Shown here: piece by piece, positions 1-5,652 of the stretch
How the letters are laid out: each line of letters begins with the position of its first letter
How positions within the stretch are numbered: position 1 is the first letter of the stretch
Source: a virus
Strand: one strand, 5' to 3'
Length of the DNA: 34,555 bases
Virus record (IMG/VR): IMGVR_UViG_3300025769_000410
Span: 1 to 34,555 of that record
Program-made: the position numbers and the translations under genes
The notes under the pieces: model-generated
Databases searched by the model: none
The model's input: only the letters and a program-made list of their open reading frames with translations
Told to the model about the DNA's origin: nothing

Positions 1-61
1 GAACTGTTAAAACAACAACCTCTGCCGTGCTGGTAACTGTTGCGTGCTTAGTGTATAGCAT
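1..61 (-). CDS. Partial 5' end of the 112-aa small beta-rich protein gene
   Basis: These bases repeat the first 20 codons of the complete gene at 34034-34372, and the rest lies beyond the left end of the window. Two codons differ from the complete copy: residue 5 is Lys instead of Arg, and residue 17 is Val instead of Ile. The ATG (complement of 59-61) shares one base with the TAA of the M15 gene in a TAATG junction. It is the same locus seen twice on a circular map, not a second gene. Confidence 0.85.
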   Translation of the reverse strand, partial: MLYTKHATVTSTAEVVVLTV

Positions 62-244
62 TATTGGTATGTCCAGACTACGGGCTGACTTGTCCGAGTA
101 TCCACATGAATAAACGTTTTGGCTACCCCAATCCCCGTAAATCCCATATTAAAAGCAGTAATTAGTAGTTTAAAGCGATCTACCCCATTGCTGACGTATA
201 TGTCTGCGGCTATACCCTTTGTATGCATGCCTGGGTGCTCTTTC
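1..244. repeat. Left copy of the contig end overlap
   Basis: Bases 1-244 align without gaps to 34312-34555 with four differences (positions 13, 48, 67 and 118), all transitions. The copy covers the first 20 codons of the 112-aa gene and the distal part of the M15 endolysin gene. This is what a circular or circularly permuted genome gives when an assembly runs past its starting point. A true direct terminal repeat is possible but less likely, because the repeat cuts through two genes. Confidence 0.9.
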
Positions 245-405
245 TTAGCTTCAAGGCTGTGGGATGGATCGCGGTATCCTGATGTAATCGTAAAGGGAAA
301 CTTGCACTCATGCCGTAATTCATCAAGCTTTTCAAGAAACTCAGGGTTCATTTTATTTTCCCCTGTTTCCTGACAGTTAAACTCTTCAATATTAAAGTAC
401 TTCAC
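61..405 (-). CDS. Peptidase M15-family endolysin (VanY/L-Ala-D-Glu peptidase-like)
   Basis: The 114-residue protein carries the M15 zinc-peptidase signature. SGYR lies at about residues 42-45, His61 and Asp68 in HTKGIAADI, and a second metal and catalytic cluster in FIHVDTR with His100 and Asp102. Enzymes of this family cut peptide bonds of peptidoglycan, so a role as the lysis endolysin in the periplasm is likely. There is no signal peptide, so release would depend on the holin at 21874-22251. The start is GTG at 405, preceded by a GGGGA box, and it overlaps the upstream gene by 14 bp. The stop overlaps the start of the 112-aa gene in a TAATG junction across the circular join. Its place just upstream of terminase, far from the holin, is unusual for a lysis gene. 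Length is normal for a single-domain phage M15 protein. Confidence 0.88.
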   Translation of the reverse strand: MKYFNIEEFNCQETGENKMNPEFLEKLDELRHECKFPFTITSGYRDPSHSLEAKKEHPGMHTKGIAADIYVSNGVDRFKLLITAFNMGFTGIGVAKTFIHVDTRTSQPVVWTYQ

Positions 406-823
406 CAGAGTCCCCGTCTATTGTGGTCTGGTTAATGGTGGGGCTATCAGATACCTCAGCCATTCCAACGCCCGTAATGTTAATTTGAATGGCAGATTTA
501 CCACCACTTTGTACCACGTCCTTCTCAAATGCGGCTACAGGTAAGATTCTATCCATTACCAGCTTCCAAGCTGCGGCTTGATTCTTGTGGTCATGGTCAA
601 GTGCCGCATCAAATATAGTATCCAGCACCCTCCTAGACTTGGGGGACGCCAGCATACGAGCCTTATACTCGTTAATAATTCCCGCGTCACCCTTGGGCCT
701 GCCTATCTTTCCCCTGCCACGGCGGGAGTTACTAGCTAAGTCTTTTTGTGTTGGCCTGCCCGATGATTGGGTTCTTTTTTTTGACTTATCATCTATGGGT
801 ACAGGTATCTCTGCATTATCCAT
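392..823 (-). CDS. Putative small terminase subunit or DNA-binding protein
   Basis: The 143-residue protein has a basic N-terminal third with two AT-hook-like GRP motifs (GRPTQ and IGRPKGD, about residues 23-45). A helical middle part follows (about 50-100, NEYKARMLASPKSRRVLDTI and on) and then an acidic, Thr-rich tail. It lies three genes upstream of the large terminase in the same minus-strand operon across the circular join, where many phages encode TerS. The GRPKG plus helical layout resembles several annotated small terminases. That family call rests on context and motif and not on a firm domain match. The ATG at 823 overlaps the preceding small gene by 8 bp, and the end overlaps the M15 start by 14 bp, so translation is probably coupled. 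A general DNA-binding virion protein is the main alternative. Confidence 0.5.
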   Translation of the reverse strand: MDNAEIPVPIDDKSKKRTQSSGRPTQKDLASNSRRGRGKIGRPKGDAGIINEYKARMLASPKSRRVLDTIFDAALDHDHKNQAAAWKLVMDRILPVAAFEKDVVQSGGKSAIQINITGVGMAEVSDSPTINQTTIDGDSGEVL

Positions 824-962
824 CGTCTTCTTTACTGTCCTTTGCTAGCTCAATAAGCTCGGTTAAAGATTCCTCAATAGCAGATAAGCTATCCGAAAGC
901 AAAAAAAGGCTGTTGGTCAGCCTTTCTATTTGGTCGTGGATATCAATGTCTTCAACAGGCAT
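816..962 (-). CDS. Small acidic helical protein, unknown function
   Basis: This 48-residue reading frame starts with ATG at 962, which shares one base with the TAA of the upstream 65-aa gene (TAATG). It ends 8 bp inside the putative TerS gene. The product begins MPVEDIDIHDQIERL and is rich in Leu, Ser and Glu with i/i+3/i+4 leucines (about residues 10-40), consistent with a short coiled coil. The coupled junctions on both sides are the main reason to treat it as real. No family was recognised. Confidence 0.6.
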   Translation of the reverse strand: MPVEDIDIHDQIERLTNSLFLLSDSLSAIEESLTELIELAKDSKEDDG

Positions 963-1159
963 TACTTGCCCATCATAATAATAGAATATCCACCCATACC
1001 CTTGGATTCAGTCTCTTCTGGTGTAGCCTTGGCATCATGCATGGTAGAATAACCCGCATCCTGCATAGACTTAACCTGCTTCTTAGACTTCTCGCACATT
1101 GAATAGTAATCAATAGAGCGATATTCAACGCTATCTCTGGGATCTGGCTTCTCGTTCAT
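962..1159 (-). CDS. Small hypothetical protein
   Basis: The 65-residue protein starts with an ATG at 1159 that overlaps the stop of the preceding basic gene (ATGA). It has an acidic and Tyr/Ser-rich N-terminus (SVEYRSIDYYSMCEKSKK) and a Gly/Met-rich C-terminus (GMGGYSIIMMGK). No domain is recognised. Its operon position near the start of the late transcript, ahead of the terminase genes, suggests an accessory virion or packaging role, which is inference only. Confidence 0.65.
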   Translation of the reverse strand: MNEKPDPRDSVEYRSIDYYSMCEKSKKQVKSMQDAGYSTMHDAKATPEETESKGMGGYSIIMMGK

Positions 1160-1323
1160 TTCTTTTTCTTTCTCCTGGGCTTAGGCACCGCCTCTTGTGG
1201 CGTCCTTGGCGGTTGCCGGTCTGGCGGTCTAGGTGGGTTGTAACCCGCCGGTCGCCTAGATCCCCGCAATCCTGTTCTTGTCCCGCTTCCCCGAACTGTC
1301 CTTCCTGATCTTCGTACTGGCAT
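1156..1323 (-). CDS. Arg/Pro-rich basic protein, first gene of the late operon
   Basis: This 55-residue gene begins with ATG at 1323, preceded by a strong GAGGAGAG ribosome site 5-6 bases upstream, and ends in an ATGA overlap with the next gene. The product is almost entirely low complexity: Arg, Pro, Gly and Lys dominate, with RPPDRQPPRTP in the middle and a RRKKKK tail. Such composition fits a nucleic-acid-binding or DNA-condensing peptide, but no family is recognised. It is the first gene after the GC-rich intergenic island, so the late promoter should lie upstream of 1323. Confidence 0.7.
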   Translation of the reverse strand: MPVRRSGRTVRGSGTRTGLRGSRRPAGYNPPRPPDRQPPRTPQEAVPKPRRKKKK

Positions 1324-1504
1324 AAAACTCTCCTCGTTTATTTTAAATAAGGCTTATTAAGCCCGCCTTACCCCCCCTATCCTATACTAATTCCACATAA
1401 CCGCAATAGTGGTACTTAGAACAAAATGGAATATACAGCCAAAAGGTTATTCTTAAAGGGTTCCAGCCTTTTCAGTTTTGCCGTTTTTTGTATCTGGGTG
1501 GGAA
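1324..1504 (-). promoter_or_regulatory. Leader of the minus-strand late operon with nested palindromes
   Basis: This AT-rich stretch separates the first late gene from the GC-rich island. Two overlapping perfect palindromes, AATAAG-G-CTTATT (1347-1359) and GGCTTA-T-TAAGCC (1351-1363), sit 25-40 bases upstream of the start codon. They could form alternative hairpins or an operator. A run of seven G on the minus strand (1371-1377) lies just upstream. A TTTAAG / TATATT pair with 16-base spacing is visible on the minus strand near 1426-1453, but it is a weak sigma70 match. No promoter can be assigned with confidence. Confidence 0.35.
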
Positions 1505-1594
1505 CTATATATTTGGCCGCCGCTGCCGTCGCCCCCCCGCCGAGTAAATTCGACCCACCTGTGTCTGCTGGGTAGTAGTGTTCGATGTGGCATC

Positions 1595-1660
1595 GAGCCG
1601 ACTGGAGCCGATCCGCTGAGAGAGCCGAGTGAGAGAGCCGACAAAGCATCCCCAGAGCCG
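1595..1660. repeat. Five direct GAGCCG hexamers
   Basis: GAGCCG occurs at 1595, 1605, 1622, 1635 and 1655 in the same orientation within 66 bp. A reverse-oriented copy (CGGCTC) is at 1718-1723. Two of the units extend to GAGAGAGCCGA, at 1618-1628 and 1631-1641. A second short direct repeat, GCGACTAAT, is at 1698-1706 and 1726-1734. The spacing of 10 to 20 bp is irregular. They may be protein-binding sites or leftovers of the decayed inverted copy of the gene, whose intact partner has GAGC-rich codons. Confidence 0.55.
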
Positions 1661-1699
1661 GTTGGTTACATCTGCATCCCTATCCAGCTGGAGCGCAGC

Positions 1700-1922
1700 G
1701 ACTAATACCACCGCCGTCGGCTCCCGCGACTAATCGGGGCGAGCAGAGTGCAGTTCGGCAGCTTGCCACCTGTCTTCGCCTACCATTCCCATCCGACGGA
1801 GGAGCGGGCCGGCCTTCAACCATCATCACGCTTTCGGTCTCCGTTTTCCGTTGGCATTCGACCCTTGGCGTTGTTCCACGCACCCTCGGCTGTTTCCGAC
1901 GCCCAAGTACCATAAACGGTCA
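1700..1922 (-). pseudogene. Decayed inverted copy of the 2183-2524 gene
   Basis: The minus strand here aligns with the plus-strand gene at 2183-2524, including its leader. 1808-1827 matches 2275-2294 in 17 of 20 positions, and 1758-1796 matches 2307-2345 in 29 of 39. Homologous peptides appear in three different frames: NNAKGRM against HNTKGLM, then VMMVEGR against EIMFEGR, then VGWEW followed by a TAG stop against VVWERQ. At least two frameshifts and one internal stop therefore separate it from a working gene. Short fragments still begin after a GAGGAA box (ATG at 1922 or 1913). The 3' limit near 1700 is approximate because similarity fades. Confidence 0.7.
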
Positions 1923-2345
1923 TTTCCTCAGTCGATAGATTTGTACTCGTCGTAGCCTGACATCCGTAACGAATCCACAGCCCGCACCTGTTCGCAAGGG
2001 CCGCGAGAATAACGGTTTCCCGCTGACTCAGTTCCCGCTTCAGCCCGCAAGCGGTCTGGCGTCCACAGAGTCACCGTGACCCTCCGCGATTCACGCTCAA
2101 CTACCCCCTTGCAACCAGGCACAGCCTGTGGAGTTCTACTCCTGTCGGCAACGACACAAATCAATCAACTGAGGAAATAACCATGGCACTTAACATCGAA
2201 AACAACCAAGGGCTTGCCTTCCACAACACCAAGGGCCTCATGCGCAACGAAAAAGCTCCGACCTTCAAGGGCGAGATCATGTTTGAAGGCCGACGATTAG
2301 AGGTTGTCGTCTGGGAACGGCAGACAAAGACAGGCAACAAGATGC
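1758..2345. repeat. Large imperfect inverted repeat centred near 2050
   Basis: The left arm (about 1758-2049) and right arm (about 2050-2345) are reverse complements with small indels. The best block is 1918-1944 against 2156-2182, identical in 24 of 27 positions and covering the leader and ribosome site ACTGAGGAAAT. The axis is a short palindrome, CCGC-AA-GCGG, at 2045-2054. Every matched block I checked gives the same centre (2050-2051.5), so the match is collinear and not chance. The arrangement gives two divergent leaders pointing away from the axis, with the central 210 bp as shared control region. Confidence 0.8.
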
Positions 2346-2524
2346 TGTCGATGGCAGTCGAGGACGCCCACGCCGCTCAGATCGAGCGAGCCGAGAGGAC
2401 GCTGAATTACCTTCGCAACAAAAGCGAAGGCGACGAGCCAGAGCGAGGCGACGACATGGTGAAGGTCGACGAGTCACAGGACGATCACATCAAGCGAACA
2501 GCCGCCAAGAAGAAGGTGGCTTGA
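2183..2524 (+). CDS. Hypothetical GC-rich 113-aa protein, possible small nucleic-acid-binding fold
   Basis: The protein starts with ATG at 2183, 8 bases after an ACTGAGGAAAT leader that is duplicated in inverted form at 1918-1944. Residues 25-60 (PTFKGEIMFEGRRLEVVVWE and on to GNKMLSMAVED) show a beta-strand alternation. It resembles short phage proteins of 'GKGTINGKEYRISGW' type, sometimes thought to be OB-like, but this is a pattern resemblance and no family was confirmed. The C-terminal half is charged and helical (AAQIERAERTLNYLR) with a Lys-rich end (AAKKKVA). Codons are GC-rich, unlike neighbouring phage genes. It is closed by a strong terminator, so it forms its own transcription unit. 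A diverged, broken inverted copy lies on the other side of the 2050 axis. Confidence 0.75.
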   Translation: MALNIENNQGLAFHNTKGLMRNEKAPTFKGEIMFEGRRLEVVVWERQTKTGNKMLSMAVEDAHAAQIERAERTLNYLRNKSEGDEPERGDDMVKVDESQDDHIKRTAAKKKVA

Positions 2525-2530
2525 TTAACC

Positions 2531-2552
2531 AGGGGCTTCGGCCCCTTTTTTC
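2531..2552 (+). terminator. Rho-independent terminator
   Basis: A GGGGC-TTCG-GCCCC hairpin (2532-2545) is followed by six T (2546-2551). The TTCG tetraloop and U-tract make it a textbook intrinsic terminator, placed 7 bases after the stop of the 113-aa gene. Confidence 0.92.
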
Positions 2553-2570
2553 TTTCGTAAGGAGTGAGTT

Positions 2571-2711
2571 ATGGAGACTGTATTTATCTGGTGTTTAAAC
2601 AAGGATGACGGTGTGCACGTTGTGCAGCCTGAATTGACGACAAAAGATGATGACGTAGCTGATGACGACCTGCCGCCACTGTCTTCACTTGGCGAGTTAT
2701 TGGCAGATTAG
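2571..2711 (+). CDS. Small acidic hypothetical protein
   Basis: A 46-residue frame starts with ATG at 2571 after a strong AAGGAG box (2559-2564). The product begins METVFIWCLNKDDG, and its second half is very acidic (KDDDVADDDLPPLSSL). No family was recognised. It is the first gene after the terminator at 2531-2552 and is followed by a GC-rich hairpin. Confidence 0.65.
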   Translation: METVFIWCLNKDDGVHVVQPELTTKDDDVADDDLPPLSSLGELLAD

Positions 2712-2721
2712 CTCGCGTTTC

Positions 2722-2748
2722 ATGCCCCCCGCACAAGTGAGGGGGCAT
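2722..2748 (+). terminator. Hairpin, possible weak terminator or attenuator
   Basis: ATGCCCCC (2722-2729) and GGGGGCAT (2741-2748) form a perfect 8-bp stem with an 11-base loop, 10 bases after the stop of the 46-aa gene. There is no T-run after it, so efficient intrinsic termination is doubtful. It may act as a processing or stability element. Confidence 0.5.
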
Positions 2749-2779
2749 TCAACCCTCGCAATTATTAAAGGATTTGGTG

Positions 2780-2953
2780 ATGTTTAAAATTCTTCCAGAG
2801 ATTTATTTGGTAACAGGAATTGGGTTTTGTATTCATGGCCTGATGACGATGGATAATCAACACGTTTTGTATGGCGTTGGTTTGTTTACGTTGGCAATGG
2901 TAATGATTGCCGCACTGATATTTGATGTTGACTTAAAAAAAGAGAGGCAATAA
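2780..2953 (+). CDS. Small membrane protein with two transmembrane segments
   Basis: A 57-residue frame starts with ATG at 2780, preceded by AAGGA (2768-2772), and ends directly before the next ATG (TAAATG). Two hydrophobic stretches, about residues 7-22 (EIYLVTGIGFCIHGL) and 30-48 (LYGVGLFTLAMVMIAALIF), would span the membrane, with a charged tail DVDLKKERQ. An early-expressed inner-membrane peptide could act in superinfection exclusion or host takeover, but nothing in the sequence decides this. Confidence 0.65.
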   Translation: MFKILPEIYLVTGIGFCIHGLMTMDNQHVLYGVGLFTLAMVMIAALIFDVDLKKERQ

Positions 2954-3295
2954 ATGTCTAATACAAATAGCTTATGGGGAGATGATGAATATTGTTATGA
3001 CGTAGGTAGCAATTACATTATTCACTGTGGGGATTCAGACCTGGCAATTGATGACACGCTGGATTCACATCGTATGCATTGGTGTGAGCATCTAGTTACT
3101 GGCGCTGGTTATGTACGCTGGACACCCCACAAACTTAACCAGTTAGCTAGGTTATACATTCAATCGCAAACCCAACGTACGCATTTAGACGCCAAAGGTA
3201 GAGAGTTAATTGACCAAGTTACCGAAGCGTTCTGGGGATGCACCATGAAAGAAGCAATCACGTTAGTAGGCAAAGGAGAAGCCCATGGGACTTGA
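2954..3295 (+). CDS. Hypothetical protein
   Basis: The 113-residue soluble protein has an acidic N-terminus (SLWGDDEYCYDVGSNYIIHC) with several Cys and His residues. A more basic helical part follows (KLNQLARLYIQSQTQRTH, about residues 59-76). I do not recognise a family. Its ATG follows the preceding gene without a gap, with GAGAGG upstream, and its end overlaps the next start by 11 bp. It is part of the early operon at 2571-3852. Confidence 0.65.
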   Translation: MSNTNSLWGDDEYCYDVGSNYIIHCGDSDLAIDDTLDSHRMHWCEHLVTGAGYVRWTPHKLNQLARLYIQSQTQRTHLDAKGRELIDQVTEAFWGCTMKEAITLVGKGEAHGT

Positions 3296-3695
3296 CCAAT
3301 ATGCATTTAGTGCACCAGAAGCGTTGACTGTCGAGAAAGATGAGGATGGTCGGTTAGCAATTAAAGGTGTTCATGGTGAGGAATTTCAATGGCGAAAGCA
3401 TGCCAAGCTGCAAGAGTTTTTTGAAGGGCGAGTAGCTAGTGGAAGGTTAGTTCCCATGATCCACGACGCTGACTTTAATTGTAATCCTGTGCTTTTGGAT
3501 ATAGGAATCATTGATGATCTTGAAATGGCATTAAAGACTAGGACAATGCCGTCGTCTGGAGGAGGATGTTTTTATGGTCATCAATTTCAGGATGAATCTG
3601 CTGATGACTATAAAGAACAAGACTTAAAGTTTTGCGCATGGGCCAGGGAAGAGATCTCGGGAGGTGACTATGTCTACTACGACTGTTGGTGGTAG
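3285..3695 (+). CDS. Conserved phage protein of the 'MGLDQYA' type, function unknown
   Basis: The 136-residue protein begins MGLDQYAFSAPEAL and continues with a tract resembling 'YWRKHxxLxxWM' (FQWRKHAKLQEFFEGRV, about residues 34-50). It ends in a Cys/Trp/Tyr-rich motif (GDYVYYDCWW). Proteins with this start and the WRKH tract are common in marine and other tailed phages and have no established function. The ATG follows a GGAGAAGCCC box and overlaps the preceding gene. The end overlaps the following zinc-finger gene by 26 bp. Confidence 0.75.
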   Translation: MGLDQYAFSAPEALTVEKDEDGRLAIKGVHGEEFQWRKHAKLQEFFEGRVASGRLVPMIHDADFNCNPVLLDIGIIDDLEMALKTRTMPSSGGGCFYGHQFQDESADDYKEQDLKFCAWAREEISGGDYVYYDCWW

Positions 3696-3852
3696 GTGTG
3701 TCAACTGCGGCGAGGTCAACACGCTGGGTGATTGTTGTCCAATCTGCGCTTCATTCGATTGCGATGTCTGCGGAAAGCAGATTGATTTCGACGACGACAT
3801 CTACTGCGAAAAGACTGATCGCAGGATGTGTATCAGCTGTTCAACAAAGTAA
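3670..3852 (+). CDS. Small double zinc-finger protein (four CxxC motifs)
   Basis: The 60-residue protein carries four CxxC pairs (CVNC, CPIC, CDVC, CISC), enough for two zinc-binding knuckles. ATG at 3670 is preferred over the in-frame GTG at 3664 because GGGAGG (3659-3664) lies 5 bases before it. Small zinc ribbons of this type in phage early operons usually bind nucleic acid or protein partners, but no specific role can be read here. Confidence 0.7.
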   Translation: MSTTTVGGRCVNCGEVNTLGDCCPICASFDCDVCGKQIDFDDDIYCEKTDRRMCISCSTK

Positions 3853-3862
3853 AGTTTGCATA

Positions 3863-3876
3863 CCTTTTAAAAGGTT
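3863..3876. promoter_or_regulatory. 14-bp perfect palindrome upstream of ardC
   Basis: ACCTTTTAAAAGGT is a perfect palindrome in the 85-bp gap between the zinc-finger gene and the ArdC-like gene. Part of it recurs as AAAAGGTT at 3890-3897. It could be an operator or a short stem. No T-run follows it, so it is not a terminator. Confidence 0.45.
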
Positions 3877-3937
3877 GGTAAACTTCGCAAAAGGTTGAGG
3901 GGTTTCCCTTGGCCTTCCTTCAATCAAGGAGTGTTTT

Positions 3938-4774
3938 ATGTCTAACAAATTCAAGCGCATTGTCGCCTTGGTGTCTGAAGCCATGCAAGATGAGTTAACT
4001 TGGCGGAAGACCTGGCAGTCGCAGTCTGGCCTTCATCAGAATTGGATTAGCAAGCGGCCTTATTCTGGGACCAATCAAATTACCACGATGATATCCGCGT
4101 GGAAGAATGATTATAAAAACCCGTATTGGGTAACGTACAAGCAAGCGCAGGATCTTGGCGGCAACGTTAAGGGGCAGACCGCTACACCTGCAATTTTCTA
4201 CGGCACTGGGGAGGACAAAGACAACGAAAAAACCTACAAGTTTGCCAAGCTATACAACCTCTTTAATCTTGAGCAAATAGGCATTGAGGTTCCGCCTATT
4301 CAATTAAGGCAGACAAAGCTTGAGCGTCCATATGAGATGGCTGATGCGTTACAAGTTAAGGTTGATTCTAATTCATCTCACAACCCTTGTTATTCACCTG
4401 TAACAGACAAGATAAAGATGCCGATGCCTGGGCAGTTTGAGTCTGACGATTCACATCAATCCACTTTTTACCATGAGTGTATTCATTCAACTGGTCACAG
4501 CAAACGACTTGATCGTGAGTTAACAGGCATGTTCGGCAGCGAGGACTATGCAAAAGAAGAGCTTGTTGCTGAGCTTGGCAGTGTCTTCTTGTGTGCAGAG
4601 CTTGGTGTTCAATACAACATAGAGCAACATGCTAGTTACATTCAGTCATGGCAAAAGGCTATTGAGTCTGATGCTAATTACCTACTGACTGCATCATCTG
4701 CCGCACAAAAAGCAGCTGAGTATTGCATGAGTCAGTTCCGAATGATGCGACAGTATGACAATGAAGCTGCGTGA
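3938..4774 (+). CDS. ardC: ArdC-type antirestriction protein with zincin metallopeptidase domain
   Basis: The 278-residue protein matches the ArdC layout. The N-terminal ssDNA-binding domain (about 1-130) includes GTNQITTMISAWKNDYKNPYWVTYKQAQDLGG. The C-terminal zincin domain has the HExxH motif HECIH (His179, Glu180, His183) and a downstream EELVAELGS helix (about 207-215) that would supply the third metal ligand. ArdC proteins of conjugative plasmids protect incoming DNA from restriction. Phage homologues are presumed to do the same. Length is close to that of known members. ATG at 3938 follows AAGGAG, and the gene stands alone between a palindrome and a GC-rich hairpin, consistent with early expression right after DNA entry. 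Key catalytic residues are intact. Confidence 0.85.
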   Translation: MSNKFKRIVALVSEAMQDELTWRKTWQSQSGLHQNWISKRPYSGTNQITTMISAWKNDYKNPYWVTYKQAQDLGGNVKGQTATPAIFYGTGEDKDNEKTYKFAKLYNLFNLEQIGIEVPPIQLRQTKLERPYEMADALQVKVDSNSSHNPCYSPVTDKIKMPMPGQFESDDSHQSTFYHECIHSTGHSKRLDRELTGMFGSEDYAKEELVAELGSVFLCAELGVQYNIEQHASYIQSWQKAIESDANYLLTASSAAQKAAEYCMSQFRMMRQYDNEAA

Positions 4775-4786
4775 TCTCGGCTGGAA

Positions 4787-4816
4787 CCGGCCCCCATCCG
4801 TGGGTGGGGGGACCGG
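4787..4816 (+). terminator. GC-rich hairpin after ardC, weak terminator candidate
   Basis: CCGG-CCCCCATCC (4787-4799) pairs with GGGTGGGGG (4802-4810), and CCGG recurs at 4813-4816, 12 bases after the ardC stop. The stem is long and very stable, but the following bases (ATTCCCGCC) are not a T-run. It may partly terminate or stabilise the ardC message. Confidence 0.5.
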
Positions 4817-4849
4817 ATTCCCGCCTCAATCAATTAATTGGAGTTGCTA

Positions 4850-5212
4850 ATGACAGATTTTAGTTTGGAATACGTTGCAAAAGTTTGCCCTGAGCTTGTT
4901 AGGTCTGAAGTAGAAGCAGTGCATGACCATGTGCTTGACACTCACAGACCAAATGAGATTTACCCTGGCGTTGTAAAGCAAGCTGCAAGGAGTTTGTTTC
5001 CATATCAAGCTGCACCAGCTGACAATGTTAGGTTTATTGATGGACGAGATTCAATTAATGCGGCTGTTAATTTGCTTCGGCAAGTTGATGAGTTGCTTTC
5101 ACGTACAAAAAACAATGATGATGTTGCGCAAGTTCAGCTAGATGTGCAGTGTTGTATTCATTATTTGAGCGCTGAGGTTTCGCGAATGGAGTCTACAGAT
5201 GGGGCAGTCTAA
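4850..5212 (+). CDS. Hypothetical protein
   Basis: The 120-residue acidic protein starts with ATG at 4850, chosen over an upstream in-frame TTG at 4838 because TTGGAG (4838-4843) serves as its ribosome site. The N-terminal part (DFSLEYVAKVCPELVRSEVE) and the C-terminal part (INAAVNLLRQVDELLSRTKN and on) look helical. No domain was recognised. It opens a chain of small overlapping genes ending at 6694. Confidence 0.65.
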   Translation: MTDFSLEYVAKVCPELVRSEVEAVHDHVLDTHRPNEIYPGVVKQAARSLFPYQAAPADNVRFIDGRDSINAAVNLLRQVDELLSRTKNNDDVAQVQLDVQCCIHYLSAEVSRMESTDGAV

Positions 5213-5408
5213 AAGTACGGAGCTTTATTACCCCCAAGTTTTGTGCAAAGGTTATTTTAATTGGTGCAAAGCCAATGATGAGCGCCCAACTTTTGAAATG
5301 ATGCACGAATTTATATGTGAAGTTCAAGGATTTAGCGTTCTTAAAAAAGATTATGGCCCAAAGTTTCAATCAATTAAGGAGGCAATTGATGAATTGGATA
5401 AGAGCTAA
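5199..5408 (+). CDS. Hypothetical protein
   Basis: The 69-residue product (MGQSKSTELYYPQVLCKGYF at the start) starts with ATG at 5199 after a GGAG box inside the preceding gene, overlapping it by 14 bp. It ends in a helical segment, SIKEAIDELDKS, and overlaps the next start by 20 bp. No family was recognised. Coupled overlaps on both sides support it as a real gene. Confidence 0.6.
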   Translation: MGQSKSTELYYPQVLCKGYFNWCKANDERPTFEMMHEFICEVQGFSVLKKDYGPKFQSIKEAIDELDKS

Positions 5409-5652
5409 GCGAGTAGAAGAAAGGTTAAACGAAAAAATACAAAACCTTAGAGACTTGCGCGCACATAACATAAAAGAAATGAGGCGCTATTCTCGGTCCC
5501 CGTATTACTCCAAACATACCATGTGTGGAAATATGGAGTATTTTCATAAGGGCAGAGAAACAGCATTTGATTTGTCAATAGAAATTATTGAGATGATTAA
5601 GTCATCCATTGATAGGGAGGTGGTAAATGCAGATACATTGGGAGCACCCTAG
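5389..5652 (+). CDS. Hypothetical charged protein
   Basis: The start at 5389 is set by a perfect AAGGAGG box 7 bases upstream; the longer frame from 5317 has no such site. The 87-residue product has a basic helical N-terminus (MNWIRAKRVEERLNEKIQNL), a Tyr/Ser-rich centre (YSRSPYYSKHTMCGNMEYFH) and an amphipathic C-terminal helix (AFDLSIEIIEMIKSSID). Family unknown. It overlaps both neighbours, indicating coupled translation. Confidence 0.62.
   Translation: MNWIRAKRVEERLNEKIQNLRDLRAHNIKEMRRYSRSPYYSKHTMCGNMEYFHKGRETAFDLSIEIIEMIKSSIDREVVNADTLGAP

Larger units (their letters stand above)
1505..2552. other. GC-rich island of foreign base composition
   Basis: From about 1505 to the terminator near 2550 the sequence is visibly richer in G and C than the rest of the window, with strings such as GCCGCCGCTGCCGTCGC. 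Only one convincing intact gene lies in it (2183-2524). The island is symmetrical around position 2050 because it is an imperfect inverted duplication, described separately. The composition change suggests acquisition from another source. The AT-rich phage sequence resumes sharply on both sides. Confidence 0.7.

Noticed and set aside
1416-2164. Several overlapping frames on both strands in the GC-rich island, each of 60-80 codons
   Set aside because: They overlap each other in all frames, reflect few stop codons in GC-rich DNA, and are better explained as the decayed inverted copy and its control region.
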